Assembly (NCBI GenBank): GCA_030141605.1 | Contig: JAQGDQ010000183.1 | Location: 300,241-364,240 of the forward strand | Direction of reading: 5' to 3' | Length of the DNA: 64,000 bases | Source of the DNA: Tubiluchus corallicola | Lineage: Eukaryota > Priapulida > Priapulimorpha > Priapulimorphida > Tubiluchidae | Shown: positions 1 to 13,700 of the stretch, one piece after another | Layout: each line of letters opens with the position of its first letter | Position numbering within the stretch: the first letter of the stretch is position 1 | The notes under the pieces: model-generated | Seen by the model: the letters and a program-made list of their open reading frames with translations, nothing else | What the model was told of the DNA's origin: nothing | Databases searched by the model: none | Translations under genes and position numbers: made by a program

Positions 1-184
1 GAGCTTTTCCTATTAAAGGGAACTGCTATTCGAGTTGCTCATCCTTTAAGGAAATCCGTTTGTGAAATTGAAACGGACAAGTTCTGTTGTACAAATCTAC
101 AGATTTCATCACAGCAAATGTAAAAAAACACGTTAAAAAAAGTAACAAGAATTCCTAGAAACATCTTGAACTCAAGCACCAAAC

Positions 185-380
185 CTGAAACTCGTTCTTA
201 AATTCTCCGTCTCTTCGTTTCCCAGTGACCACCTCTAAAAGTTTCGCAACCTCGATGGTAGTCTTGGTCGATGTTACGAACGCCACGTTTTCGTAAATGG
301 CCGCTCCATCTTCCTTCTCGTTGAGGTCTGCGCTTTCGGCAGTCGGAGACGATTCTGGCAACTGTCCATCCACCTGTATC
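185..380 (-). CDS. Receptor exon 15: juxtamembrane cytoplasmic tail
   Basis: 196 nt. Acceptor GTCGTGTACATAG at 381-382 takes phase 2 and gives KRIQVDGQLPE; the exon closes in phase 0 at CAG|GTTTGG, a weak donor. The tail has an acidic segment, the tyrosine motif IYENV, and then TIEVAKLLEVVTGKRRDG followed by EFKNEFQ, which resembles the helical wedge before the first PTP domain of receptor tyrosine phosphatases. Without the donor the frame stops eight codons later, giving a short-tailed receptor, so the downstream continuation is inferred. Confidence 0.62.
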
Positions 381-1696
381 CTATGTACACGACTTTTGTA
401 AGTTCAAAAGATCAACATCAGTGAGTAAAAAAGATACAAGGAGAAGATCAGGATCTGCCAGCGGGGTGATTAGTCTAGGGGTCAGTTGCATTTGACCCGT
501 CTTCTAAGAATAAGGGCGTCTTAACTACAGGAATGAGAATGACAAATTGCAAAAAACTCTGAAACAGGCCGGGGGTTTGGGGGCTGCGTAGGCCCCCACG
601 GGGGTTCAAGGGGCAAAGCAACAAATTGCAGTTTTGTGACCATAGAGAGCCCCTAAGTGGACTTAAAATATCAATTACCTTGTTTCATGCATAATTTAAA
701 ATACCCAACTATCAAAGATACATGATACCTAATTTTCTCAAAAACGCCTAAGTACTGGCCGCTCCTATGCAAAAGTATATAAAAACTGTCTGCAATTGAC
801 TCAAATAACTCCACACAATTGATTCTATATTTTAATACATAGAGATACACACGTGGTTACACTGATGTACGTGATGTAAACAAAGTGACGGCCTGCCAAC
901 TAGCGGTCAGCTTGCGAAATAATGTACTGGGTCCATAAAAATTTTCTCAACGAATTTAGGCGATTTACAAAAATGGCACTACTGGTCTTCCAAAAACTCA
1001 GAATTCCGCATATTCGCGGAAAATTCTCATCCCTGTAACTAGTGATGGGCAATTTTGAAATTTTCCTAATTAAATTACAATCTTGTTCTTGCAATTCTAT
1101 ATTACAATTAATCTTTCGCAGTAATTTTTTAGTGTTTTAGCCACATTTTTCAAACTTTGCAGGCCTGAAATCTATAAACTTCTTCATCACTGTCGGCCAT
1201 TTTCCTACTTACAAACTAATTTTTAGGGACACGCATCTTCATTAACTACTCTATTACTATGTCAACTACACACATCACATGAAAATGAATTTGAATTCCT
1301 CAGTTTGAAACACTGTGTTATTTTGATTTATATGTAATTATTAGTTTTGTTTTTGATGAGTTTAAATTTTCCATTTTGTTTGCTAATTTAAATTTTGTCT
1401 CTTCTCACAGCCAAATTTATTTACGGTTTCTAAATTTAAACTCATTTGAACTTGTTGCCTCATTTATTTTTATTTTATTTTTCTTTTGTTAAGTTGCTCA
1501 TTATTTTCATTTGTACACACCTTACTTGACAGGTCAGTTAATTTTCTTCAGTTTGGATAGGGGTGGTTGACTTGGTGACCCTTGGTCTTTTCGCCACCCC
1601 GTCTCTTTTCCGTCTTTATTTTAGTTTTTAGCTTTTGTTTATGTTTATTTTATAACATTCAGAGACAAATAAATTTTTTACTTACTTACTTACACA

Positions 1697-1730
<34 letters not shown>

Positions 1731-4700
1731 TACTTACTTACTGCGTGGTTTGCAATTGTGTGTGATGTACTGTGTAAGGTGAGAAAAACAAAAAAATGCA
1801 GTTTATATGTGCTAAAAACACTGCCTTTTAATCAGTGTGTGACGCGTATGTTTTGCTCCCGATTAACTGAATTACTGTTCAGTAGTCTATTATATTGATT
1901 CATACTTGGTTGTAATCTGGATTAATTTGATTAATCTATTAATCGTCCATCACTAAATATGGAGTCATTCCACTACATCAGGGGTGTGCAAATTATCTGA
2001 CTAGCCGGGCCACATTAAACATTCCCGCAATTCCTGTAGGCCACATACAGTTTGGTCAAGGAGCCAAGTACAGTAGGACCTAATAACCATTTTTTTTGCA
2101 TCCGATTTGCGTACATCATTGCTACTGCACTACTACATTCAAGAAACTATTTTAGAAGTTATTAAAATTTATATTAAAAACCAAATATTTCGTCATGTCC
2201 GACAGCGACATTAAGTGACAATGGTCTTGTAAGGGTTAATGCCATGCGATCTAGAGGAAAAAACTACCCGCACTATCTTTGCGATATTGGCGCAGACTTC
2301 AGCTGGAACGCGCGGGCCGCACTTTCATTACATTGACAAACCTCTTCGCGGGCAGCACAAGATCTCTCGGCGGGCCGCAAGTGGCCCGTGGGTCGCAGTT
2401 TGCACACCCCTGCACTACATCAATACCTCAACCCTGCAGTGGAAGTCGATGGCATATCATGAGCAACAATATCCGGTAGATACGCATCCAGACCGCGAGG
2501 CTGATTCCGATCTTCCCTCAGCAGAGAAGCCAGTGACTGATTCAGCTTCTTCCACTTAAAGAAACCACCAGATTTCGATGAACCGGTGTCTAAAACACGT
2601 CAAAAATGAAATATTATAATCGGTTTAGGTTAACGAAGAACAGCCTAATTGTGACTCAGCTGAAAAAGAAGAAAAAGAAAAAAGAAGACGTCTAAAAACT
2701 GTATTTAAGACTCGCAACATCTGCAATTCATTCTTGAAAGACTTACAATTTTTGAATGCCTTTTTTCTTTAATTCATTAACCACTGCTGATTTTTGATTA
2801 AACACAACCAGTCAAGATCATTAATTCTGGTTTATCACAGTTAATATATATATATATTGTTGGTTTAACACCAGCTATTTTAATTAAATAACCAATTTAA
2901 ATTGAAATTTATCGCAGAATTGCAAGTACCAGACACATTCAAAGTTCTAGAAACGTGAATATTTAAAAATTTTTTAAATTTACAAATTCTAGCAGTAAGC
3001 TGCACAGTTTACGTATCTGTAAATGGTTGAATGTCTCGCCGAAACACGTGCACCAGGATGAATGGCACGCTACTATGTTACCTTCCAAAAGTTCCAAATA
3101 TGCACACATATATATATATTTTTCCACTGAAGAAGTTGGTTAAAATTACCCATACCACTTTCAGAAAAATCACATATATAGCTACCACTGCATTAAAATC
3201 AAGTAACGAGTCGCTGCCTCTGCACAATGGCTCAGCAAGCGCATCTGCTTTCTCATAAAATAGTACTTAATCTACTGTAACTGATTATGGAATTAGCTTT
3301 TCATCCGACTAGCCAATTATGACAATGGAACCGACGTCCTGCCACAAGATGACGTTGGGCATTGCGTAGCACCTGCTTGGTAAAATTTTGATGTTTTAGT
3401 TTTTTTTTAGTTTATTATCATCACATTCAGTACAATGTAATGACATTAAGCACACAGTGACATCAAAATTATTACAGTAATAAATTATTATGTTTCATAT
3501 CATAATCGTTATCGTTATCGTTATCATAAAGGAATAATTGTACTGCAGTGGGCTAGAGAAGCAAAGGCTTGTATAAGCCCACTGTCGTGTGAATCCGATA
3601 AAAAAAGAATGGATGAGTGAACAAAAAAAGAACTGGGAGAAAGGTTAGATCACACAGGAAGGACAGAAGGATGTGTTAGCGAAAATGGTAGGAAGAAAGA
3701 TAATAGATTGCGCTATGTTGACATCAATGATGCTTTGTTTTGCATAATCTGTACCAGGATTGTGGTATGACTGCTGCAGTAGGTGTGGGAAATTAGGAAG
3801 TGTTGTACTTGTTGAGAATCATTGCTCTGTATTTCTCAATAAAGATAATATTGATGTTAATAACTGGTCATACCCGAATCATTCTTGTTTGCAGATTCTC
3901 CAGATTTATTGCTCTTATGCCTTGAAAAAAGTAAATTAAAAACGAATGTAGTAAACAAATCAGAACTGAGCGTGACTAGCAGCTAACACTTCTACTTTCA
4001 ATACGGTACACTACTGATCAACAGTGTTTATTTACCAACACATTTACTGCAATTCAGTTTGTGCTTAGCTCAATTATTTACACAATCTCCGACAGTTATC
4101 TTCATCTGCAATCCCGGAGAAAACGATCGGGACGCACGACGCTACTTGTAACGCATCAGAATTTTCCAGGAAACGATACCGTTTTTGAGTTGTCACGAAA
4201 CTTTTCACTTTTCTAGAGCACAGATTGCATTTTTGAGCTAGGCTAAGTAAATTACATGTACAGTCGACCCTCGTTAAACCGGACCCCGTTAGCCCGGATA
4301 TCGGGATAAGACGGACGTCATCCGTGGTAAAGGAAACTGACCGATTTCCGTCCGAGCTGGAGCGCTAAACACAACACGGCCTACCAACTGTACAATAATT
4401 TCTTTATCCTCACAGGTTAACTATTTTAAAGTAATATACAGTATAGTATATAGTGCAGTGTATATAGGCCTTATTAAGGTGGTTATTCCTGTATAATATA
4501 GACCATATATAGGCATATCAGATAAATCGGACAATCGGCTAAACCGGTCCACCCACCGCCACAATTAGTCCGGTTTAATGAGGGTTGACTGTATTTTGAT
4601 TAAATGGACCATAATTTTTCATTCGAGTTAGGCGATATTTCGAGTTATACATTTTGCGTTAACCGATTATTTTGTGGGAAAAACCAAGAATTTCTTCCGT

Positions 4701-7700
4701 TCCGCCGAAATTCTTTGAGTTAGACGATTTTGAGTTATGTGGAGTTCACTGTAGTCAGGTCTTATCTGATAATTTTAACTCTACTCTTTGATATATTTTG
4801 TGTCTGAATATTATACTATCAAATGTAACAATTATTCATTTTTGGCTTGATTTGTAGCATTGAAAAAGACTGCTAAGTCGAAACGATTGTCTGTACTTGA
4901 TAAACATGTTTTTTATATAGTTACTAATGAGTTAAACAATCACCTCTTGCAAAGGAAAACCAGGACGACAGCGATTATTATCAGCAGTGCAACGATCACT
5001 CCGACGATGGCGCCAATAATCAAAGCCGTGTCTGAAACATGAATGAAACGACTGAGACACTTTATTCAGAAAAACTTTTTTGTAAAACCACAAACCTGAA
5101 ACTAGATAAAAAATATTGGATGATTTTTTACCAGGGATGAGAATGACAAATTGCAAAAAACTCTGAAACAGGCCGGGAGTTTGGGGGCCGCGTAGACCCC
5201 ATGGGGGTTCAAGGAGGCGAAGCCAGCAACAAACTGCAATTTTGTGACCATAGAGAGCCTCTAAGTGGACTAAAAATATCAATTACCTTGTTTCATGCAT
5301 AATTTAAAATACCCAACTATCAAGGATACATGACACCTAATTGTCTCAAAAAAGTCTAAGTACTGGCAGCTCCTATGCAAAAGTATATAAAAATTGTCTG
5401 CAATTGACTCAAATAACTCCGCACAATAGATTCTATATTTTTATACATAGAGATATACACGTGGTTACACTGATGCACGTGATGTAAACAAAATGACGGC
5501 CTGCCAACTAGCGGTCAGCTTGTGAAATAATGTACCGGTTCCGTAAAAATTTTCTCAACGAATTACGAGATTTACAAAAATGGCACTACTGGTCTTCCAA
5601 AAACTCGGAATCCCGCGTATCCGCGGAAAATTCTCATCCCTGTTTTTTACACGACAGATTTGCTAGATAATAAAGTCTAAAGCAAAATACAAATTAATTA
5701 AGTGAAGGGACCTCTAAGCGCAGTACATCCTCACTTAACGACCGTTAGGGATGAGCATCGAACGCTCAAATTCGATTCGAACGAGTTTTTTTAGTTCGAA
5801 CTCGATTCGAATCCAAAACTATAGATTCGAATAATTCAGCACTTCAATCACACATGTTCTTTATCACTAAAACGATTGAACATCATGCAATTATCATAAT
5901 TTAGCTGTGATTTCTGCACACAATTTTAAACAAATTACTAGTCATTTTATTGCAGAACAAAATCTAGTGATACACATGATCTTTGTAAGTCTAATTTTTA
6001 CTGGTGGCTCGAAAACTTGTTCAAAAATCTTTCAATCTCAATTCGAATTCGGTTCGAATTCGAAACACTGAAGTTCGGATCGATTCGAATTCGAAAGTCG
6101 CAAATTCGGTTCGATTCGAATTCGCTTTCTGGTAGAGAATGCTCACCCCTAACGACCGTCATGAATTCCAACAAAATACGATGTTAAGTGAAACGTTGTC
6201 AAACGAACGCACGACTTCCATAGAAAGTAAAGTAAAATAACTGAGATACGTTCTAGAGACAAAAATCAAAAATCAATATGTTTTATTTATATTTCTGCTG
6301 ATTAATCTTTTCCTTGCATGCTTGAAACCACCTATAATTCTTATCAGTACCCTAGCAAGCGGTTTCTCATTCGCTAACATTGAACCATATGAAGCTAGCA
6401 TAGTTTACTCTGTAACAGGCTACAAAGCCAAGCCCTGGCGTGGCCTTGAGACAATTTCGTCTGGATACTGGTTGCTTTAGCAACAGCCTGCAGGCAAAAT
6501 TCCTTCGTAGGAAGTTCTGCAAACAGATCTGCTTGATATAAATGATGCAATTAGCAGTTAATGGGAAAGTAAAAACAAAAATAATATTATATTGGTTCTC
6601 GTTACTAGTGCATTTTTGAAACAGAATAACACTATGTGAATTGTTTTAATGATTCAAATTAGGTAAACATGTCGTTGACAAGTAAAAAAATGTCGTTAAA
6701 ATAACACAAGCATGGTCAAGAGAGAAAAAGGTGCTAAATGTTTAGTATCATTAAACAAACCGTTGCTAAAGTGGATGTCATTACGCGAGGACTCAGTGTA
6801 TCAAAATTAAAACAATAACTCTCATTGAGGTAACCTCGGGCTGTTGAAACACAAAATTAAATATTTCAGATACTCGGTCTTACTGTCAGTTTCAAACTCT
6901 ACCACCACCTCTTCAGATTTTGGTCCTTCTCCTTTTTCGTTTACCGCCCAAACTTGAAATCTGTAGCCTTCCTCGGCTGCCATGTTGTCTTTTTCCTCCT
7001 CGAAAGTTACGGACGTCTCCGAAATTTGAGCGGCAGCGACTACGGCTTGCTCGTCGTTCAACAACTCATACTTGTAAGCCGTTATACGTCCGTTTCTCTT
7101 ACAGCACTCGGGTGCAAGCCAGCTAATTGTAATCGACGACTCGGTGGCTTCAGAATTGAGACCGGACGGTGGTCCAGTAGGAGCTACAAAAAATGGCAGA
7201 AGCCGTCACTAGAGACAAGACAGCAGCGAAAAATAAAATCGGTTGAAGTGTTTGTTCAGCTAACATTTATTTTGATTTATAAACCCAAAATTACATTTTA
7301 TTTGTATGCAACTAGTTTATTTAATATCAAAAGCAATTACTGACATTTTTAGATTTCAATTAAATTAATCAACTTTAAAAAGTTAATTAATACAAAACAT
7401 TTTTATCCAGCCGAAATTTTAATACTTGGAATATAAATGAACAACCCACCCCCATAACTTTTGGCACTTTATCTTTAATATGAACATATATTCAGTTTGC
7501 ACCAGGGATGAGAATGACAAATTGCAAAAAAACTCTGAAACAGGCAGGGGGTTTCGGGTCACCTAGACCCCCAATGGGGTTGAGGGGCAAAGCCCCCTTG
7601 GAGCCAGCAACAAATTGCAATTTTGTGACAATAGAGAGCCTCTAAGTGGACTTAAAATATCAATTACCTTGCTTCATGCATAATTTAAAATATCCAACTA

Positions 7701-10700
7701 TCAAGGATACATGATACCTAATTGTCCCAAAAACGCCTAAGTACTGGCTGCTCCTATGCAAAAGTATATAAAAACTGTCTGCAATTGACTCAAATAACTC
7801 CGCACAATTGATTCTATATTTTTATACATAGAGATATACATGTGGTTACACTGATGTACGTGATGTAAAACAAAGTGACGGCCTGCCAACTAGCAGTCAG
7901 CTTGTGAAATAATGTACAGGGTCTGTAAAAAATTTCCTCAACGAATTTACACGATTTACAAAAATGGCACTACCGGTCTTCCGAAAACTCGGAATTCCGC
8001 GTATCCGAGGAAAATTCTCATCCCTGGTTTGCACATAGATATTAATTTTTCAATTTAGCCTTAATTAGGCCTGCCAGAAAAGACATTTCACATGCAAGTA
8101 AAGTCACATATTGCTCTTTCACTGCTTTGAATGATTAATAAGTGTAGCTATAGGCATGTCGATCAGTAGGACATATAATCAGTATAGTTTATTTATTAAT
8201 AACTTGTGTATCAGTTTCTAAAATGAGAAAATTATGAATACACATCAGCTGAACTTCAAGCAGGAATTTAGTAGCACACTGCAAGTAGTTACTGTTGTGT
8301 TTGTACCTGGTCTAATTAACATAATTATGTTCTAGCTAAAACAAAAATTAAAAGTTTTGTTAAACTGGTAACGTCAAAATCGCTTTACCATGGTAATTGT
8401 TGTCAGAGGCGAGTATGAAAAGTTCGAGTTCAATTCGAACACGTTTGTTTATTTTGAATTCGAATCGAACCTAAAACTATAGATTCGAATAATTCACCAC
8501 CTTCACGAGTACTATACTGTAAATAATCATTCTTTAGACAACACCTAAACAATCCGGTGTTGATACTGTTACAACTTCACAACAATGGCGACCGACAACC
8601 TGAAAAATGTACTCACCCTTCACCTCCGTTTCCACATCAATAGAGGTCCTCTTCCCCTCAACAGACTCCGACGAAGACATTCCCCAAACTTCGGCTCTGT
8701 ATTGTGAAGCACCACATAGTTCTCGTAGTACATACTCGGTTACGTTTGCACCAGTCTCTGCAACGAGCATCTGTAGATCATCGTCTTGACAGTCGGCAGC
8801 AGACGTTTGACGTAACGATACCCGATACCCTGTCACGTTGAGACCAGAGTCAGCGGGATGATTCCAAGTAAGCCTCTGATTCCCATCACCATCATCTTTT
8901 GTAACATCTAAATTTCTCACTGGCTTTATACCTTTTGAAGAAAACAGGCTCATGTCAGAATCCGTCTGTTGACTTTTATGCAAAGTACAATGTCTGCACT
9001 ACAATGATGACAGAAGCTGTCTGACAACGGTCAGAATCTGACCAAGATACAATGTCCACACTCCATACATGACACAAGCTGTTTGACAATGGTCAGAATC
9101 TGACCAAGATACAATGTCCACACTCCATACATGACACAAGCTGTTTGACAACGGTCAAAATTTGACCAAGATACAATGTCCACACTCCATACATGACACA
9201 AGCTGTTTGACAATGGTCAGAATCTGACCGAGATACAACATCCACACTCCATACATGACACAAGCTGTTTGACAATGGTCAGAATCTGACCAAGATACAA
9301 TGTCCACACTCCATACATGACAGAAGCTGTTATACAATGGTCAGAATCTGACCAAGATACAATGTCCACACTCCATACATGACACAAGCTGTTTGACAAT
9401 GGTCAGAATCTGACCAAGATACAACGTCCACACTCCATACATAACAGAAGCTGTTATACAACGGTCAAAATTTGACCGAGATACAACATCCACACTCCAT
9501 ACATGACACAAGCTGTTTGACAATGGTCAGAATCTGACCAAGATACAATGTCCACACTCCATACATGACAGAAGCTGTTATACAATGGTCAGAATCTGAC
9601 CAAGATACAATGTCCACACTCGATACATGACACAAGCTGTTTGACAATGGTCAGAATCTGACCAAGATACAACGTCCACACTCCATACATAACAGAAGCT
9701 GTTATACAACGGTCAAAATTTGACCGAGATACAACATCCACACTCCATACATGACACAAGCTGTTTGACAATGGTCAGAATCTGACCAAGATACAATGTC
9801 CACACTCCATACATGACAGAAGCTGTTATACAATGGTCAGAATCTGACCAAGATACAATGTCCACACTCCATACATGACACAAGCTGTTTGACAATGGTC
9901 AGAATCTGACCAAGATACAATGTCCACACTCCATACATGACAGAAGCTGTTATACAACGGTCAAAATTTGACCAAGATACAATGTCCACACTCCATACAT
10001 GACACAAGCTGTTTGACAATGGTCAGAATCTGACCGAGATACAATGTCCACACTCCATACATGACAGAAGCTGTTATACAACGGTCAAAATTTGACCAAG
10101 ATACAATGTCCACACTCCATACATGACACAAGCTGTTTGACAATGGTCAGAATCTGACCGAGATACAATATCCACACTTCATACATGACACAAGCTTTCA
10201 TACAATGGTCAGAATCTGACCAAGATACAATGTCCACACTCCATACATGACACAAGCTGTTTGACAATGGTCAGAATCTGACCAAGATACAATGTCCACA
10301 CTCCATACATGACAGAAGCTGTTATACAACAGCCAGAATCTGACCGAGATACAATATCCACACTCCATACATGACAGAAGCTGTTTGACAACGGTCAGAA
10401 TCTGACCGAGATACAATGTCCACACTCCGTACATGATAGAAGCTGTTTGACAACTGTCAGAATCTGACTGAGATACAATATCCACACTCCATACATGACA
10501 GAAGCTGTTTGACAACGGTCAGAATCTGACCGAGATACAATGTCCACACTCCATACATGACAGAAGCTGTTATACAATGGTCAAAATCTGACCAAGATAC
10601 AATGTCCACACTCCATAGCTGACACAAGCTGTTATACAACGGTCAAAATCTGACCAAGATACAATGTCCACACTCCATACATGACAGAAGCTGTTTGACA

Positions 10701-13700
10701 ACGGTCAGAATCTGACCGAGATACAATATCCACATTCCATACATGACAGAAGCTGTTTGACAACGGTCAAAATCTGACCGAGATACAACATCCACACTCC
10801 ATACATGACACAAGCTGTTATACAATGGTCAGAATCTGACCAAGATACAATGTCCACACTCCATACATGACAGAAGCTGTTATACAACGGTCAAAATCTG
10901 ACCAAGATACAATGTCCACACTCCATACATGACAGAAGCTGTTTGATAACGGTCAGAATCTGACCAAGATACAATGTCCACACTCCACACATGGCAGAAG
11001 CTGTCTGACAATGGTCAGAATCTGACCAAAATGCAACATCCATAGACGTCAGAATCTGACCGGAGAGGACATTGGATTTTGCTTGCCGACCAACATAAAG
11101 TCCGGACTATAGATGAGCACGGTTTGCCAAAGTCGTTACATTGAATAAATACACGTTTACAAGTATAAACAACAAACTGGCCATAAAATACAATATGAAA
11201 ACCAAAACACACCTGTAACCACTGGGAAATAATAATGCAACAGACTGTTTCTGTAGCAGTAAGCATTGAGCACGTGAAACCGGGCACTTAACTGCATTAA
11301 CAGAAAAGTGAACACTTAGAACTCTCCTACCTTAAATGTAAGAAAAGTTGTGCACATTTAGAACTCTCCTATCTGAAAGGTAAGAAAAGTTGTGCACACT
11401 TAGAACTCTCCTATCTTAAATGTAAGAAAAGTTGTGCACATTTAGAACTCTCCTATCTGAAAGGTAAGAAAAGTTGTGCACACTTAGAACTCTCCTATCT
11501 TAAAGGTAAGAAAAGTTGTGCACACTTAGAACTCTCCTATCTTAAATGTAAGAAAAGTTGTGCACATTTAGAACTCTCCTATCTGAAAGGTAAGAAAAGT
11601 TGTGTACACTTAGAACTCTCCTATCTTAAATGTAAGAAAAGTTGTGTACACTTAGAACTCTCCTATCTGAAAGGTAAGAAAAGTTGTGTACACTTAGAAC
11701 TCTCCTATCTTAAATGTAAGAAAAGTTGTGTACACTTAGAACTCTGCTATCTGAAAGGTAAGAAAAGTTGTGCACACTTGGAACTCTCCTATCTGAAAGG
11801 TAAGAAAAGTTGGGTACACTTGGAACTCTCTTATCTGAAAGGTAAGAAAAGTTGTGTACACTTGGAACTCTCCTATCTGAAAGGTAAGAAAAGCTGTGTA
11901 CACTTAGAACTCTCCTATCTGAAAGGTAAGAAAAGTTGTGCACACTTAGAACTCTCCTATCTGAAAGGTAAGAAAAGTTGTGCACACTTAGAACTCTCCT
12001 ATCTTAAATGTAAGAAAAGTTGTGCACACTTAGAACTCTGCTATCTGAAAGGTAAGAAAAGTTGTGCACACTTAGAACTCTCCTATCTGAAAGGTAAGAA
12101 AAGCTGTGTACACTTGGAACTCTCCTATCTGAAAGGTAAGAAAAGTTGTGTACACTTGGAACTCTCCTATCTGAAAGGTAAGAAAAGCTGTGCACACTTA
12201 GAACTCTCCTATCTGAAAGGTAAGAAAAGCTGTGTACACTTGGAACTCTCCTATCTGAAAGGTAAGAAAAGTTGTGTACACTTAGAACTCTCCTATCTGA
12301 AAGGTAAGAAAAGTTGTGCACACTTAGAACTCTCCTATCTGAAAGGTAAGAAAAGTTGTGTACACTTAGAACTCTCCTATCTGAAGTGTAAGAAAAGTTG
12401 TGCACACTTAGAACTCTGCTATCTGAAAGGTAAGAAAAGTTGTGTACACTTAGAACTCTCCTATCTGAAAGGTAAGAAAAGTTGTGAACACTTAGAACTC
12501 TCCTATCTGAAAGGTAAGAAAAGTTGTGCACACTTAAAACTCTCCTATCTTAAATGTAAGAAAAGTTGTGTACACTTAGAACTCTGCTATCTGAAAGGTA
12601 AGAAAAGTTGTGCACACTTAGAACTCTCCTATCTGAAAGGTAAGAAAAGCTGTGTACACTTAGAACTCTCCTATCTGAAAGGTAAGAAAAGTTGTGCACA
12701 TTTAGAACTCTCCTATCTGAAAGGTAAGAAAAGTTGTGCACACTTAGAACTCTCCTATCTTAAATGTAAGAAAAGTTGTGCACACTTAGAACTCTCCTAT
12801 CTTAAATGTAAGAAAAGTTGTGTACACTTAGAACTCTCCTATCTTAAATGTAAGAAAAGTTGTGTACACTTAGAACTCTCCTATCTTAAATGTAAGAAAA
12901 GTTGTGTACACTTAGAACTCTCCTATCTGAAAGGTAAGAAAAGTTGTGAACACTTAGAACTCTCCTATCTTAAATGTAAGAAAAGTTGTGCACACTTAGA
13001 ACTCTCCTATCTGAAAGGTAAGAAAAGCTGTGTACACTTAGAACTCTCCTATCTGAAAGGTAAGAAAAGTTGTGCACATTTAGAACTCTCCTATCTGAAA
13101 GGTAAGAAAAGTTGTGCACACTTAGAACTCTCCTATCTTAAATGTAAGAAAAGTTGTGCACACTTAGAACTCTCCTATCTTAAATGTAAGAAAAGTTGTG
13201 TACACTTAGAACTCTCCTATCTTAAATGTAAGAAAAGTTGTGTACACTTAGAACTCTCCTATCTTAAATGTAAGAAAAGTTGTGTACACTTAGAACTCTC
13301 CTATCTGAAAGGTAAGAAAAGTTGTGTACACTTAGAACTCTCCTATCTTAAATGTAAGAAAAGTTGTGCACACTTGCAACTCTCCTATCTGAAAGGTAAG
13401 AAAAGTTGTGTACACTTAGAACTCTCCTATCTGAAAGGTAAGAAAAGTTGTGAACACTTAGAACTCTCCCATATGAAGTGTAAAATACATACCACCTGCT
13501 ATAGTAGTAATGAATGAAGCTTTGCTTTTATCACTCCAGCCAACTTTGTTGTTGTATCTCACAGTGAACGTGTAATTAGTAAAGAATTCCAATTTCTTCA
13601 CTTCATATTCTGTTCTAGTGCCTGCTTCCACAAAACCGGGCTTTGCGCTTGAGTCCTCTTCATTTCTGTACTCGATGCGGTAAATAATTTCTTTATCACA

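Noticed and set aside
9031-10887. Many 60-codon minus-strand frames
   Set aside because: They recur every 62 or 124 bp and are by-products of the 62-bp satellite; none has a domain or splice context.
11710-12741. Long minus-strand frames of HNFSYLSDRRVLSV repeats
   Set aside because: Antisense translation of the 42-bp satellite; intronic and repetitive with no initiation context.
8988-13481. CRISPR-like regularly spaced repeats
   Set aside because: Units are head-to-tail without unique spacers and the genome is animal; these are minisatellites.
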